Below are positions 7,747 to 16,738 of a stretch of 64,000 bases of DNA, one piece after another. Numbering within the stretch: the stretch's first letter is position 1; each line of letters begins with the position of its first letter. The translations under genes and the position numbers were made by a program. A model generated the notes under the pieces. That model saw nothing but the letters and a program-made list of their open reading frames with translations, ran no database searches and was not told the DNA's origin. This stretch comes from Mesorhizobium mediterraneum. GTDB lineage: Bacteria; Pseudomonadota; Alphaproteobacteria; Rhizobiales; Rhizobiaceae. The stretch is from NCBI RefSeq assembly GCF_002284565.1, contig NZ_NPKI01000037.1, positions 62,001 through 126,000 on the forward strand, in the 5' to 3' direction.

Positions 7747-8520
7747 ATGACACGGGCGAAAAGATCGGGGCAAGACATGATCGGGCAGCCCAGCAGCATA
7801 GAGCGGCGCAGCGGCGTCTCGCTGTGGCGGCAGATCGCCGATCAAATCCTGCGTTCGATCGCCGTCGGCGACTTTGCCGAGAATACCGCGCTGCCGCCGG
7901 AAGTCGCGCTGGCCGAGCGCTATGGTGTCAACCGCCATACGGTGCGCAGCGCCATCGCAGCACTGGTGCAGGATGGCGTGCTCAGGGCCGAGCAGGGGCG
8001 CGGCACTTTCGTGCTTTCGCGCAAGCGCCTGTCCTATCCGATCGGCGCCCGCACCCGTTTTTCGGAGGGCTTGCAAGGGCAAGCGTCTGAGCGCCGCAGC
8101 GTGCTGCTCGAGTCGGCGGTCGAGCCGGCCAGCCGGCGTGTCGCCGAAGGCTTAGGTCTAGCCAAGGGTTCCAGCGTCATCCGCCTTGAGACACGCGGTG
8201 AAGCCGATGGACAGCCGGTCTCGCGTGCCACCGGCTGGTTCGATGCAAAACGCTTCGCAGGCATCGAGACCGCTATCGCGGAAACTGGATCGGTGACCGC
8301 TTCGCTCCAGCGTTTCGGCATCAGTGACTATCTCAGGCAATCGACGGTGCTGTCGGCGCGCCACGCGGATGCCGCCGACCTTGCCGATCTCGATCTGCAG
8401 CCCGGCGCCATCGTGCTGGTCACGGTCGCCGTCAACGTCACGCCGGACGGCCAGCCGATCCAGTTCGCCGAAACGCGGTTTCCGGCTGAGCGCGTCGAGC
8501 TCAAACTGTCGGCGCTGTAG
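7747..8520 (+). CDS. phnF: Phosphonate operon regulator PhnF (GntR family, UTRA domain)
   Basis: Winged-helix GntR domain with the recognition segment ALPPEVALAERYGVNRHTVRSAI and the wing RGTFV, followed by a UTRA ligand-binding domain (RLETRGEADGQPVSRATGWF, then a C-terminal PIQFAETRFPAERVELKL). Divergent from the phn operon, which makes it the obvious repressor. Start uncertain: ATGs at 7726, 7747 and 7777 are in frame; the putative -10 at 7717-7722 argues against 7726. From 7747 the product is 257 aa. The effector is likely a phosphonate or pathway intermediate, by family knowledge only. Confidence 0.88.
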   Translation: MTRAKRSGQDMIGQPSSIERRSGVSLWRQIADQILRSIAVGDFAENTALPPEVALAERYGVNRHTVRSAIAALVQDGVLRAEQGRGTFVLSRKRLSYPIGARTRFSEGLQGQASERRSVLLESAVEPASRRVAEGLGLAKGSSVIRLETRGEADGQPVSRATGWFDAKRFAGIETAIAETGSVTASLQRFGISDYLRQSTVLSARHADAADLADLDLQPGAIVLVTVAVNVTPDGQPIQFAETRFPAERVELKLSAL

Positions 8521-8625
8521 GTAGTGCCGGCCTTATACGAGACCGTGATTTATCTGACCCACGCTGATATCATACCAGCTCGGTCGCGCTTACATGTCAG
8601 CGGCTTGGCGTTTGAGGACCGCCTT

Positions 8626-8811
8626 CCCCCACTCCGTCTCGGCTTCGCCGAGCCACCTCTCCCCCCTCCGGAGGGAGAGGAAGGGAGCCCGCTGACGGCG
8701 AGAGAAGTAGGGAGTCTGGTTGAGGAGCGTTGGCTGCAATAGGCTCGCACCCTTCCTCTACCCCGTCGCTCGGGGGAGAGGTGGCTCGGCGAAGCCGAGA
8801 CGGAGTGGGGG
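8626..8811. repeat. 39-bp perfect inverted repeat between convergent phnF and adh
   Basis: Arms 8626-8664 and 8773-8811 are exact reverse complements separated by 108 bases. Each arm contains an inner palindrome CTCGGCTTCGCCGAG. It occupies most of the 341-base gap between the convergent phnF and alcohol dehydrogenase genes, which holds no convincing gene. It may serve as a bidirectional terminator or be a remnant of a small mobile element. Confidence 0.85.
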
Positions 8812-8861
8812 TCGACCTGCGCGGGGCGTTGTCATTCGGGCCGGGCTCACCGCCTGCCGTG

Positions 8862-9881
8862 TTATGACCCGACTTCGATCACCGCCTTGATCAGGCCGGA
8901 TTTCTCATGCGCCCAGCGGGCGAGGTCGCGCGGCGTCTCGCCCAGCGTCGTGCGATGGGTGACGAGCTTTGCCAGCGGCACGGCGCCATCGCGGATCGAG
9001 GCGGCGACATGGTCGAAATCGGCGCGCAGCGCATTGCGGCTGCCGATCAGCGTCATTTCGCGCTTGTGGAATTCGGGATCGGAAAAGACGATGTCGTCCT
9101 TGACGACACTGACCAGGACCAGCGTCCCGCCATGGGCGACATGGGCGAAGGCCGACTGGACGGACTGGGTGTTGCCGGTGGCGTCGAAAACCACGTCAAA
9201 ACCTTCGCCGCCGGTCGCCTCCCGCACCAGATCGGTCGCAGACGTCCGCGAACCGTCGAGGGTCGCGAAGCCGAGTTCGCTAGCGGCGAAATCCAGCCTC
9301 TCCGCGCTCATGTCGAGCAGCGTCACGTCGAGACCGGCGATGCGGGCAAACAGCGCCGTGCCGAGCCCGATCGGCCCGGCGCCAATGACCAGGGTGCGCG
9401 CGCCTGGCTGTGCCAGCGAGCGCCGCACGGCATGCGCTCCGATCGCCAGGAATTCGACGGCGGCGGCATCGGCCAGCGACAGGCCGTTTGCCGGATAAAG
9501 ATTTTGCGCCGGCACCAGGATGCGTTCGCACATGGCGCCGTCACGATGCACGCCGAGCACCTCGATCTTCACGCAGCAATTCGGTTTTCCTTGCCGGCAG
9601 GCGATGCATTTGCCGCAAGCGAGATAGGGGTTGATGACCACCGGCTCGCCGACGGCCAGATCGACGCCGTCGCCGGCCTCGATCATAGTGCCGGAAACCT
9701 CGTGGCCCATGATGCGCGGGTAGGCCAGGAACGGATGCTTGCCCTCGAAGATGTGATAGTCGGTGCCGCAGATGCCGACATGACTGACCGCGACCAGCGC
9801 CCAGCCCGGCGGTGGCGTGCTCGGCGCCGGACGGTCTTCCAGAACAAGCTCGCCGGGCGACCGGCAGACGACGGCTTTCAT
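8862..9881 (-). CDS. Zinc-dependent alcohol/sugar dehydrogenase (MDR family)
   Basis: 339-aa medium-chain dehydrogenase. It has the catalytic-zinc ligands in GICGTDYH and GHEVSG, the four-cysteine structural zinc loop (CGKCIACRQGKPNC) and the NAD(P)-binding GAGPIGLG. It closes a leftward block with a CUT2 sugar ABC transporter, 68 bases after the permease gene. The closest functional class I can name is sugar-acid or polyol dehydrogenases such as L-galactonate or L-threonine-like enzymes; I cannot assign the substrate. It probably oxidises a sugar derivative imported by the neighbouring transporter. Confidence 0.85.
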   Translation of the reverse strand: MKAVVCRSPGELVLEDRPAPSTPPPGWALVAVSHVGICGTDYHIFEGKHPFLAYPRIMGHEVSGTMIEAGDGVDLAVGEPVVINPYLACGKCIACRQGKPNCCVKIEVLGVHRDGAMCERILVPAQNLYPANGLSLADAAAVEFLAIGAHAVRRSLAQPGARTLVIGAGPIGLGTALFARIAGLDVTLLDMSAERLDFAASELGFATLDGSRTSATDLVREATGGEGFDVVFDATGNTQSVQSAFAHVAHGGTLVLVSVVKDDIVFSDPEFHKREMTLIGSRNALRADFDHVAASIRDGAVPLAKLVTHRTTLGETPRDLARWAHEKSGLIKAVIEVGS

Positions 9882-9949
9882 GCTTCAATCCAGTCTGTTC
9901 ATGGAACCGCCGTCCCCGCTAGAGCCGGGCCGGCGGTTGTTAATATGGT

Positions 9950-10915
9950 CTACTTGCCGCGGCGGCGCAGGCCGTCGAAATAGACGATGACGATGATCAG
10001 CACCCCGGTGATGATGCGTTGCCAGAAGGCGTTGACGTTGAGCAGATTGGCGCCGTTGTTGATGGTGGCTAGGATGAAGGCGCCGAGCAGCGGTCCATGC
10101 ACCGATCCGACGGCGCCGAACAGCGAGGTGCCGCCGATCACCGACGAGGCGATCGCCTGCAATTCCCAGCCCTCGGCCTGCGTCGGATTGCCGATGCCGA
10201 TGCGCGACGCGAGCAGCACGCCGACGAAAGCCGCGCAGAGGCCTGAGAGCGTATAGGCCATGTAGATGGTGCGCTGGACATTGACGCCGGACAGACGCGA
10301 GGCCTCGGCGTTGGAGCCGACCGAGAACAGATACCGGCCCCAGCGGCTGTGATGCAGGAAGATATAGGCCGGGATGCCGACCAGGATCACCATCCAGAAC
10401 AGATTGGGGACGCCGAGAAACGAGCTGCGCGAAAACAACTGGAAGGCGTCGTTGTTGATCGAGATCGAGTTGCCGTTGGTCATCAAGAGGCCGATGCCGC
10501 GCAAGGATGTCAGCGTCGCCAGCGTGATGATGAAGGGCGGCAGGCCCATCCTGACGATGCCGAAGCCGTGGAACATGCCGATGGCGACACCGACCAGCAA
10601 GGTGACCAGGATGGCGAGGAAGACCGGCACCCCGGCGTTGATCAGCATCGCTACGATGACGGTGGCGAAGCCGACCACGGCGCCGACGGAAAGGTCGATG
10701 CCTCCGGTGATGATGACGAAGGTCTGGCCGACCGCCAGGATGGCTATCATCGAGCCCTGCCGCAGCAGGTTCGAGATATTGTTGGCGGAGGCGAAGCTCG
10801 GCGTCGCCACCGACAGGATGATCCACAAAAGAACCAGCAGCGCCAGCAGCGTCAGCCCGAACAGCGCGTTGTAGTTGCGTTTCGGCCTTTCGGCCGGGAT
10901 CGCCTCGGTGCTCAT
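9950..10915 (-). CDS. Sugar ABC transporter permease (RbsC-like, CUT2)
   Basis: 321-aa polytopic membrane protein with about eight to ten hydrophobic segments. The GQTFVIITGGIDLSVGAVVG motif near residue 65 and the late VIGGTSLFGAVGSVHGPLLGA motif are diagnostic of ribose/xylose-type permeases. The ATG overlaps the end of the ATPase gene (4 bases) and has a GGAGG nearby. It forms the membrane channel of the importer with the ATPase and the binding protein upstream. Confidence 0.92.
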   Translation of the reverse strand: MSTEAIPAERPKRNYNALFGLTLLALLVLLWIILSVATPSFASANNISNLLRQGSMIAILAVGQTFVIITGGIDLSVGAVVGFATVIVAMLINAGVPVFLAILVTLLVGVAIGMFHGFGIVRMGLPPFIITLATLTSLRGIGLLMTNGNSISINNDAFQLFSRSSFLGVPNLFWMVILVGIPAYIFLHHSRWGRYLFSVGSNAEASRLSGVNVQRTIYMAYTLSGLCAAFVGVLLASRIGIGNPTQAEGWELQAIASSVIGGTSLFGAVGSVHGPLLGAFILATINNGANLLNVNAFWQRIITGVLIIVIVYFDGLRRRGK

Positions 10916-12465
10916 ATCTGTCCTCCCGGTTTTTCTTGTTTCTCGGCGAGCGCCTGATTGAGAATGTCCTCATGATTGGCGGTGCGGAAACCATGCGTGG
11001 CCACCAGCTTGCCGCGCCGGAATACATGCAGCGTGTCGGCCAGTTCATAGACCTCGGGCAGATAGGACGAGATCAGGATGATGCCGGCGCCCTTGGACAA
11101 CAGTTCGCCGAACAGACGGTAGATCTCCGCCTTGGTGCCGACATCGACGCCAACTGTCGGCTCGTCGAAGATGAACAGCTTGGCGCCGTGCGCCAGCCAT
11201 CTGCCGATGACGATCTTCTGCTGGTTGCCGCCGGACAGGCTGGAGGCGAGCGCGTTGCGCGTCGGCGTCTTGATCCTGAGATTGGCGATCTGGCGATCCG
11301 CCTCGGTCTTCTCCTGTGCGCTGGAGATCAGCAGATTGCTGGAGATGCGCTTGTAGATCGGCAGATTGAGATTGAGGCCGACCGGCAGGTTGAGGCAGAG
11401 GCCCTGGTCACGGCGGCTTTCCGGCGCCAGCGCCATGCCAAGCCTGATAGCGTCATGCTCGGAGTTGACCTGAACCTCCTTGCCCTCCCAGAGGATCTGG
11501 CCGGCCGACTTGCGATGACGGCCGTAGAGCGTGGTGACGAACTCGCTGCGCCCGGCACCGATCAGGCCGTAGAGCCCGACGATTTCGCCGGCCCGGACCG
11601 TCATCGAGACATTTTCGAAGCCCTTGCCGGAGAGATTCCTGGCTTCGAGGAGCGTCGCGCCCGGGGTAAAATGCTCCTTGTGATAGACTTGCTCGATCGA
11701 GCGGTTGATCATCATCTTGACCAGCTCGGCGTCGTTGGTCTCGGCGATGTTCCTGGTGCCGACAAGCGTGCCGTCGCGCAGCACCGAGACGCGGTCGGCG
11801 AGCTCGAACACCTCTTCCATGCGGTGGCTGATGTAGATGATGGTGACGCCTTCGCCCTTCAGCCGGCGGATCAGCGTGAACAGCTGATCGGCTTCCTTCC
11901 GGGTGAGATAGGCAGTCGGTTCGTCGAAGATCAGGAACTTGGTGCCGCGCACGGTGGCGCGGGCGGCGGCGATCAGCTGCTGCTGGCCTATGGTCAGGTC
12001 ACCCAGCACGACATGCGCCGGCAGATCGAAGCCGAGATCGTCGATGATCTTCTGCGCTTCCCTGACCATGGCCCGCTGCTGCAGGATGCCGAAGCGGGAA
12101 TCCTCCTCGCCAAGGAACATGTTGGCCGCGACAGTGAGATGGCGGCACAGAACGACCTCCTGATGCACGGCATTGATGCCGAGCGCCATCGCCTCATGCG
12201 GCGTCGCCAGCGCTGCCGGCTTGCCCTCCCAGATGACGTCGCCGGAGGTGCGCGGCATGACACCGGTCAGCAGCTTGATCAGGGTGGATTTGCCGGCACC
12301 GTTCTCGCCGACAATGGCGTGGATTTCGCTGGCCTTGAAGGCGAGGTTAACCGGCTTCAGCGCGTGCGTGCCAGGATATCGCTTTTCCAGTCCCTTGAGT
12401 TCGAGGATCGTCCTGCCCGGCTCCAGCGTTAGGGCCGGATGCAGTTCCTGCGCCGTCGACGTCAT
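10912..12465 (-). CDS. Sugar ABC transporter ATP-binding protein (RbsA-like, CUT2)
   Basis: 517-aa double ATPase. The first half has Walker A GENGAGKST and a degenerate signature (LTIGQQQLIAAARA) with FDEPTAYLT; the second half has a degenerate Walker A (GLIGAGRSE), signature LSGGNQQKIVIGRW and FDEPTVGVDVG. This asymmetry is typical of CUT2 ATPases. GGAGG stands just before the ATG. It lies between the binding-protein and permease genes in the usual RbsB-A-C order. Confidence 0.93.
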   Translation of the reverse strand: MTSTAQELHPALTLEPGRTILELKGLEKRYPGTHALKPVNLAFKASEIHAIVGENGAGKSTLIKLLTGVMPRTSGDVIWEGKPAALATPHEAMALGINAVHQEVVLCRHLTVAANMFLGEEDSRFGILQQRAMVREAQKIIDDLGFDLPAHVVLGDLTIGQQQLIAAARATVRGTKFLIFDEPTAYLTRKEADQLFTLIRRLKGEGVTIIYISHRMEEVFELADRVSVLRDGTLVGTRNIAETNDAELVKMMINRSIEQVYHKEHFTPGATLLEARNLSGKGFENVSMTVRAGEIVGLYGLIGAGRSEFVTTLYGRHRKSAGQILWEGKEVQVNSEHDAIRLGMALAPESRRDQGLCLNLPVGLNLNLPIYKRISSNLLISSAQEKTEADRQIANLRIKTPTRNALASSLSGGNQQKIVIGRWLAHGAKLFIFDEPTVGVDVGTKAEIYRLFGELLSKGAGIILISSYLPEVYELADTLHVFRRGKLVATHGFRTANHEDILNQALAEKQEKPGGQI

Positions 12466-12557
12466 GACAATCCTCCCAGATTGGCCTCACGATTGGCACT
12501 TGGTTGGAGTGTTTCCGGGGCAGAAAGGCCCCGGAAACAATGCACCTACGCCGATGC

Positions 12558-13553
12558 TCAGTCGAGTTTCGGATTGAGCAGCGCGTCGATCTTCGGATCC
12601 TTCATATTGGCCTTGGTGACCAGGTTGGCGCCGGTGTCGACATTGGCCTCGACCTTCTCGCCCTTCGAGGCGGCGAGCGCCGTCTTGATGCCGTCATAGC
12701 CCATCCGGTACGGATCCTGGACGACGAGAGCCGAAATGACGCCGTCGTTGAGGAACTTGATCAGCTTCTCGTCGCTGTCGAAGCCGACGAGCCCGACCTT
12801 GCCGGCCAGGCTGTTCTCGGCGATCGCCTGACCGACGCCCTGCGCCATGATCAGGTTGGAGGCGAAGATGCCCTTGAGGTTCGGATTGGCGGTGATCAGG
12901 TCGGTCGCGATGTTGAGGCCGGTCGTGGCCTGGCCGTCGGCATATTTGTCGGCGACGAGCTTGAGGCCCGGATATTTGGCGGCAAGCTGCTCCTTGAAGC
13001 CCTGGGCGCGCTGTTCGAGCGACCCGGCACCCGGAAGCGCGGTGATCAGGGCGACGTCGCCCTCGACTTTGCCGCCATTGGCCTCGCCGATGGCTGCCGC
13101 CAGGCCGTCGGCGGCGACGCGGCCGCCCTGGATGTTGTCGGTGGTCAGGAACGAGGTGAAGGCCTTGGAATCGGCGCCGGAGTCGATGCCGATGATTTTG
13201 ACCTTGCTGGCAGCCTCATCGATCGGCTTGCCGAGCGCCTTGGCTTCGGTCGGTGCGATGACGACGGCGGCCGGGTTGCCGGCGACGGCGTTTTCAAGGA
13301 TCGAGATCTGGCCGTTGACATCGGTCTCCGCCTGGGCACCGAGTTCCGGCACGTTGACGCCGAGGTCCTTGCCGGCCTTGCGGGCGCCGGCCAGAACGAT
13401 CTGCCAGTAGAAAGAGGTGGTGTCCTTGACGATGATCGGAATGGTCACGTCCGCCGCCGAAGCCGGCGCCGAATGCATCACGCCGGCAAGCATCGAGGCG
13501 GCAGCGAGCGCCACGAATGCGCGGCGGTTGAGAATGCTGGTCACGAATTTCAT
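12558..13553 (-). CDS. Sugar ABC transporter substrate-binding protein (RbsB-like)
   Basis: 331-aa periplasmic binding protein with a signal peptide (about 33 residues, ending near ASAAD) and the type I fold: IPIIVKDTTSFYWQIVLAGARKAG, NAVAGNPAAVVIAPTE, IIGIDSG, and ALVVQDPYRMGYDGIKTAL near the end. GGAGG lies just before the ATG. First gene of the transporter block; ligand unknown, probably a monosaccharide. The 346-base region upstream carries AT-rich promoter-like sequence and two GGAAT-N4-ATTC motifs. Confidence 0.92.
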   Translation of the reverse strand: MKFVTSILNRRAFVALAAASMLAGVMHSAPASAADVTIPIIVKDTTSFYWQIVLAGARKAGKDLGVNVPELGAQAETDVNGQISILENAVAGNPAAVVIAPTEAKALGKPIDEAASKVKIIGIDSGADSKAFTSFLTTDNIQGGRVAADGLAAAIGEANGGKVEGDVALITALPGAGSLEQRAQGFKEQLAAKYPGLKLVADKYADGQATTGLNIATDLITANPNLKGIFASNLIMAQGVGQAIAENSLAGKVGLVGFDSDEKLIKFLNDGVISALVVQDPYRMGYDGIKTALAASKGEKVEANVDTGANLVTKANMKDPKIDALLNPKLD

Positions 13554-13773
13554 TAGGTTTCCTCCCTAAGTCGCCCGGTGAACGTTGCGGAAGCTCGGTT
13601 TGGATAGGCGCTGCCCAAACGGAACTTTATCAATAAAAAACATTTACCGCATTTTGATAGTGCATAGGATGGGCCGGCGCAAGCGGTGTTTCGTATCGGT
13701 CTCCAGATGGCTAGACCGGAAGGGGCCTCCTTGCCGATCCTCATTTCCAACCCTACAGATCCTCTTCGAAAGG

Positions 13774-13820
13774 TATGGAATATTAATTCCACCAACCAGT
13801 CAATATGGAATATTCATTCT
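13774..13820. promoter_or_regulatory. Paired GGAAT-N4-ATTC(C) sites upstream of the sugar transporter
   Basis: Two copies of TATGGAATATT-N-ATTC at 13774-13790 and 13804-13820, exactly 30 bp apart, on the same face of the helix. The first is a perfect palindrome GGAAT-ATTA-ATTCC. The rest of the 346-base gap (13554-13899) is AT-rich near 13625-13665 and is where the transporter promoter should lie. No gene was recognised in it. Confidence 0.45.
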
Positions 13821-13899
13821 TTTTTGAGGCGTACGATTGTGACGCCTCCTGATCGCACCGTCCGCCGTTTAACCGGCGAACGGCGAAGGCCGCGGCGCA

Positions 13900-14898
13900 T
13901 CAGCCAAGTTTCTGTACGACTGTGTAGGGATCATATTTGGCGAACTCTGTTTCGGGCACCGGGATGTCGAGCAGTTGGAGATTTCGCGCCAGATTGGCCG
14001 GTTTGGCGGTGCCCGTCAGCACAGAAGCTACCACAGGCTCATGCAGCGGAAACTGGAACGCCGCCGCGGCAAGCGGATAGCCGCCCTCGGCGGCGATTTT
14101 TTCCATGGCGCCGACGCGGTCGAGAATGTTCTGGGTGGCCGGCAGGTAGTCGAAATGCGCACCCGGCACCGGGCCGGTCGCCAAGATGCCGGAATTGAAG
14201 ACGCCACCGATGATCAGCGAGGTCTGCCGCTGCCGGCAAAGCGGCAGCAATTCGGCTTCGGCGGTACGGTCGAGCAGCGAATAGCGGCTGGCAAGCAGGA
14301 TGCAGTCGAGCGGCGCCTGGTGCAGCACATCGAGACAGATCTGCACCTCGTTGACGCCAAGGCCGTAGGCGGAAATGACCCTGGACGACTTCAGCTTTTC
14401 CAGCGCCTTCAGCCCGCCATCCATCAGCTGGCGGAAATGCAGCTTGGTTTTCTCGACGCCATGCGTGTAGACGCCGATGTCGTGGACGAACAGGATGTCG
14501 ATTCGATTGAGGCCAAGCCGCGCATAGCTGAACTCGACCGAGCGCATGATGCCGTCGTAGGAATAGTCGTAGTCGAGCGCAAAGGGCAGCGGATCGACAT
14601 AGGAATGGTCCGGAACCTGGTCTTTCGGCACCGGCCGGAACAGGCGCCCAACCTTGGTCGACAGCACGTAGGAGTCCCGCGGCTTGTCGCGCAGGAAATC
14701 GCCGAAGCGGCGTTCCGAGAGGCCGAAGCCGTAGAAGGGCGCCGTATCGAAATAGCGCAGGCCAGCATCCCAGGCGACCTGCAGCGTCTGCATCGCCGCC
14801 TCGCGCGGGCAAGCTCGGTAGAGGCCGCCGACCGCCGCGCCGCCGAAGCTGACCTCGGTTATTTCCAGCGCGGTGCTGCCGACACGGCGTTTCTTCAT
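13900..14898 (-). CDS. Aldo/keto reductase, sugar 1-dehydrogenase type
   Basis: 332-aa aldo/keto reductase. The barrel shows the family residues Asp and Tyr in YFDTAPFYGFGLSE, Lys in STKVG and the strand SRVISAYGLGVNEV. It resembles bacterial D-threo-aldose (L-fucose) 1-dehydrogenases and pyridoxal-type AKRs in that class. The ATG at 14898 has GGGAGG six bases upstream, so the longer reading frame to 14919 is probably not used. It lies between the UxaA-like dehydratase and the transporter, consistent with oxidising the imported sugar to a lactone; substrate is inferred. Confidence 0.8.
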   Translation of the reverse strand: MKKRRVGSTALEITEVSFGGAAVGGLYRACPREAAMQTLQVAWDAGLRYFDTAPFYGFGLSERRFGDFLRDKPRDSYVLSTKVGRLFRPVPKDQVPDHSYVDPLPFALDYDYSYDGIMRSVEFSYARLGLNRIDILFVHDIGVYTHGVEKTKLHFRQLMDGGLKALEKLKSSRVISAYGLGVNEVQICLDVLHQAPLDCILLASRYSLLDRTAEAELLPLCRQRQTSLIIGGVFNSGILATGPVPGAHFDYLPATQNILDRVGAMEKIAAEGGYPLAAAAFQFPLHEPVVASVLTGTAKPANLARNLQLLDIPVPETEFAKYDPYTVVQKLG

Positions 14899-14959
14899 GC
14901 AAAGCCTCCCACCGGCCATTTGCCTGGCCGTCTATGTCGTAAGTCAGTTAGTGGCTGGT

Positions 14960-16465
14960 CTAGAGGGTCGCGCCGAGGTGCCAGGGCACGAACTCGTTGT
15001 CGCCGTAGCCGAACTCCTCGCTCTTGGTCTTGCGGCCGGAAGCCGTCTCGACGATCAGTTCGAAGATCTCGCGGCCCATGCCGGCAATGGTCTTTTCGCC
15101 CGAGGCGATGACGCCGCAATTCACGTCCATGTCCTCTTCCATCTGATGATACATGGTCGAGTTGGTGGCGACCTTGATCGACGGGGTCGGCCGGCAGCCG
15201 AAGCAGGAGCCGCGGCCGGTGGTGAAGACGATGACGTTGGCGCCGCCCGCAACCTGGCCGGTGGCCGAAACCGGGTCGTAGCCGGGCGTGTCCATGAACA
15301 CCAGCCCGTGCCCGGTGACCTTCTCGGCATAGCCGAAGACGCCGTTGAGCGGCGTCTGGCCGCCCTTGGCGACCGCGCCAAGCGACTTCTCCAAAATGGT
15401 GGTCAGGCCGCCGCGCTTGTTGCCGGGCGAGGGATTGTTGTCGATGGAGGCTCCATGCTTGGCGACATGGTCTTCCCACCACTTCACATAGCCGTCCAGC
15501 TTGGCGGCGATCTCCGGGGTCGCCGCACGATAGGCGAGCAGATGCTCGGCGCCGTAGATTTCCGTCGTCTCGGAGAGGATGCCGATGCCGCCGACGCCCG
15601 CCAGGATGTCGACCGCGGCGCCCAGCGCCGGATTGGCGGTGATGCCGGACATGCCGTCCGAGCCGCCGCATTGCAGGCCGACGACGATCTCGCTGACCGG
15701 GATAGGCTCACGCTCAAGCTTGCCGACCTCCTCGGCGATCTCGGCCAGCACCAGCATCGCCTTCTCGACGGATTTGCGCGAGCCGCCGGCTTCCTGGATG
15801 TTGAAATGGCGTTTTCCTGCGGCGACGCCCTTCTGGCCGTAGAGGGTGAGCTGATTGACCTCGCAGCCGAGACCGACCATCAGCACGCCGCCGAAATTCG
15901 GATGGCGGGCATAGCCGGCAAGCGTGCGGTGCAGCACCATCATGCCGTCGCCGGTGGCGCTCATGCCGCAGCCCTGGCCGTGAACGATGGGAACGAAGCC
16001 GTCGATGCCCGGATATTTCGGCAGCAGCTCGCGGTTGGCCTGATCGGCGATGGAGTGGCAAACGGTGGCCGAGCAATTGACGCTGGCGACGATGCCGATG
16101 AAATTGCGGGTGCCGGCGCGGCCGTCGGCGCGGCGATAGCCCATGAAGGTGCGGGTGCGATCGGCCTCGGTCGCGTGCACGGCTTCGCTCGGCGGCACCA
16201 CCGGCAGACGCCCGGACTCGAAGACCAGATTGTGCGAATGAACATGCTCGCCGGGCGCGATGGCTTCAGTGGCGCGGCCGATCGCCTGAGCGTATTTGAC
16301 CACGGCCTCGCCAGCGGCGATCGGCTTGATCGCAACCTTGTGCCCGGGTTCGATCAACGCTGTGGCAACGGCGCCGCCCGGCAGCACCGCGCCGATCTCG
16401 ATGCGGCCATTGGCGACCGCGACATTGTCGGCGGGAGACAGAAGAATGCTGTTTGCGGCGTTCAC
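14960..16465 (-). CDS. UxaA-family altronate/galactarate-type dehydratase
   Basis: About 501-aa fused dehydratase: an N-terminal SAF-like domain (DNVAVANGRIEIGAVLPGG, GEHVHSHNLVF) and a catalytic domain with FMGYRRADGRAGTRN, GLGCEVNQ, GLQCGGSDGMSGITANPALG and GRGSCFGCRPTPSIKVATN, which carries likely iron-ligand cysteines. Reaction: dehydration of an aldonate to a 2-keto-3-deoxy acid. The start is a GTG at 16465 with AGGA eight bases upstream; another GTG at 16510 is possible. Beside an AKR and ADH it suggests a non-phosphorylated sugar oxidation route, with fuconate-like or galactonate-like acid as candidates. Confidence 0.85.
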   Translation of the reverse strand: MNAANSILLSPADNVAVANGRIEIGAVLPGGAVATALIEPGHKVAIKPIAAGEAVVKYAQAIGRATEAIAPGEHVHSHNLVFESGRLPVVPPSEAVHATEADRTRTFMGYRRADGRAGTRNFIGIVASVNCSATVCHSIADQANRELLPKYPGIDGFVPIVHGQGCGMSATGDGMMVLHRTLAGYARHPNFGGVLMVGLGCEVNQLTLYGQKGVAAGKRHFNIQEAGGSRKSVEKAMLVLAEIAEEVGKLEREPIPVSEIVVGLQCGGSDGMSGITANPALGAAVDILAGVGGIGILSETTEIYGAEHLLAYRAATPEIAAKLDGYVKWWEDHVAKHGASIDNNPSPGNKRGGLTTILEKSLGAVAKGGQTPLNGVFGYAEKVTGHGLVFMDTPGYDPVSATGQVAGGANVIVFTTGRGSCFGCRPTPSIKVATNSTMYHQMEEDMDVNCGVIASGEKTIAGMGREIFELIVETASGRKTKSEEFGYGDNEFVPWHLGATL

Positions 16466-16519
16466 GGGCAGTTTCCTGGGTGTTCCTGGGATGTGCGAGC
16501 GGATTGACACGCGCCTGTT

Positions 16520-16574
16520 AAAAGATAATGTCTTTTATCGTGAAAAAACAGTTTTGCGTCAATTGTTTTTTCGC
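16520..16574. promoter_or_regulatory. Candidate operators between dehydratase and regulator
   Basis: The divergent gap has AAAGA-N5-TCTTT at 16521-16535 and a near-palindrome GTGAAAAAACA (16540-16550) with TGTTTTTTCGC (16564-16574). It is the most AT-rich stretch of the gap and lies 55 to 109 bases upstream of the dehydratase start. Likely binding sites for the adjacent regulator, given the divergent layout. Confidence 0.45.
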
Positions 16575-16738
16575 GAAAGCGTCGTGCGTTCTTAATGGAT
16601 GTGCAGAGGGCCGGACACTGGAACCAGGGCTGACTTCCGAAAAGCGACTCCGCTTTTTGGGAGCCTGCGCTAGCAACGTTTGTCCATATCGCGCTTCAAG
16701 CCGGCCGCCGCAAGCGCTGGCGCGCAATGAGGCAGGGG

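Noticed and set aside
10936..12432. Long plus-strand frame (498 codons) opposite the RbsA-like gene
   Set aside because: It is the antisense shadow of a clear ABC ATPase; no ribosome site or known motifs.
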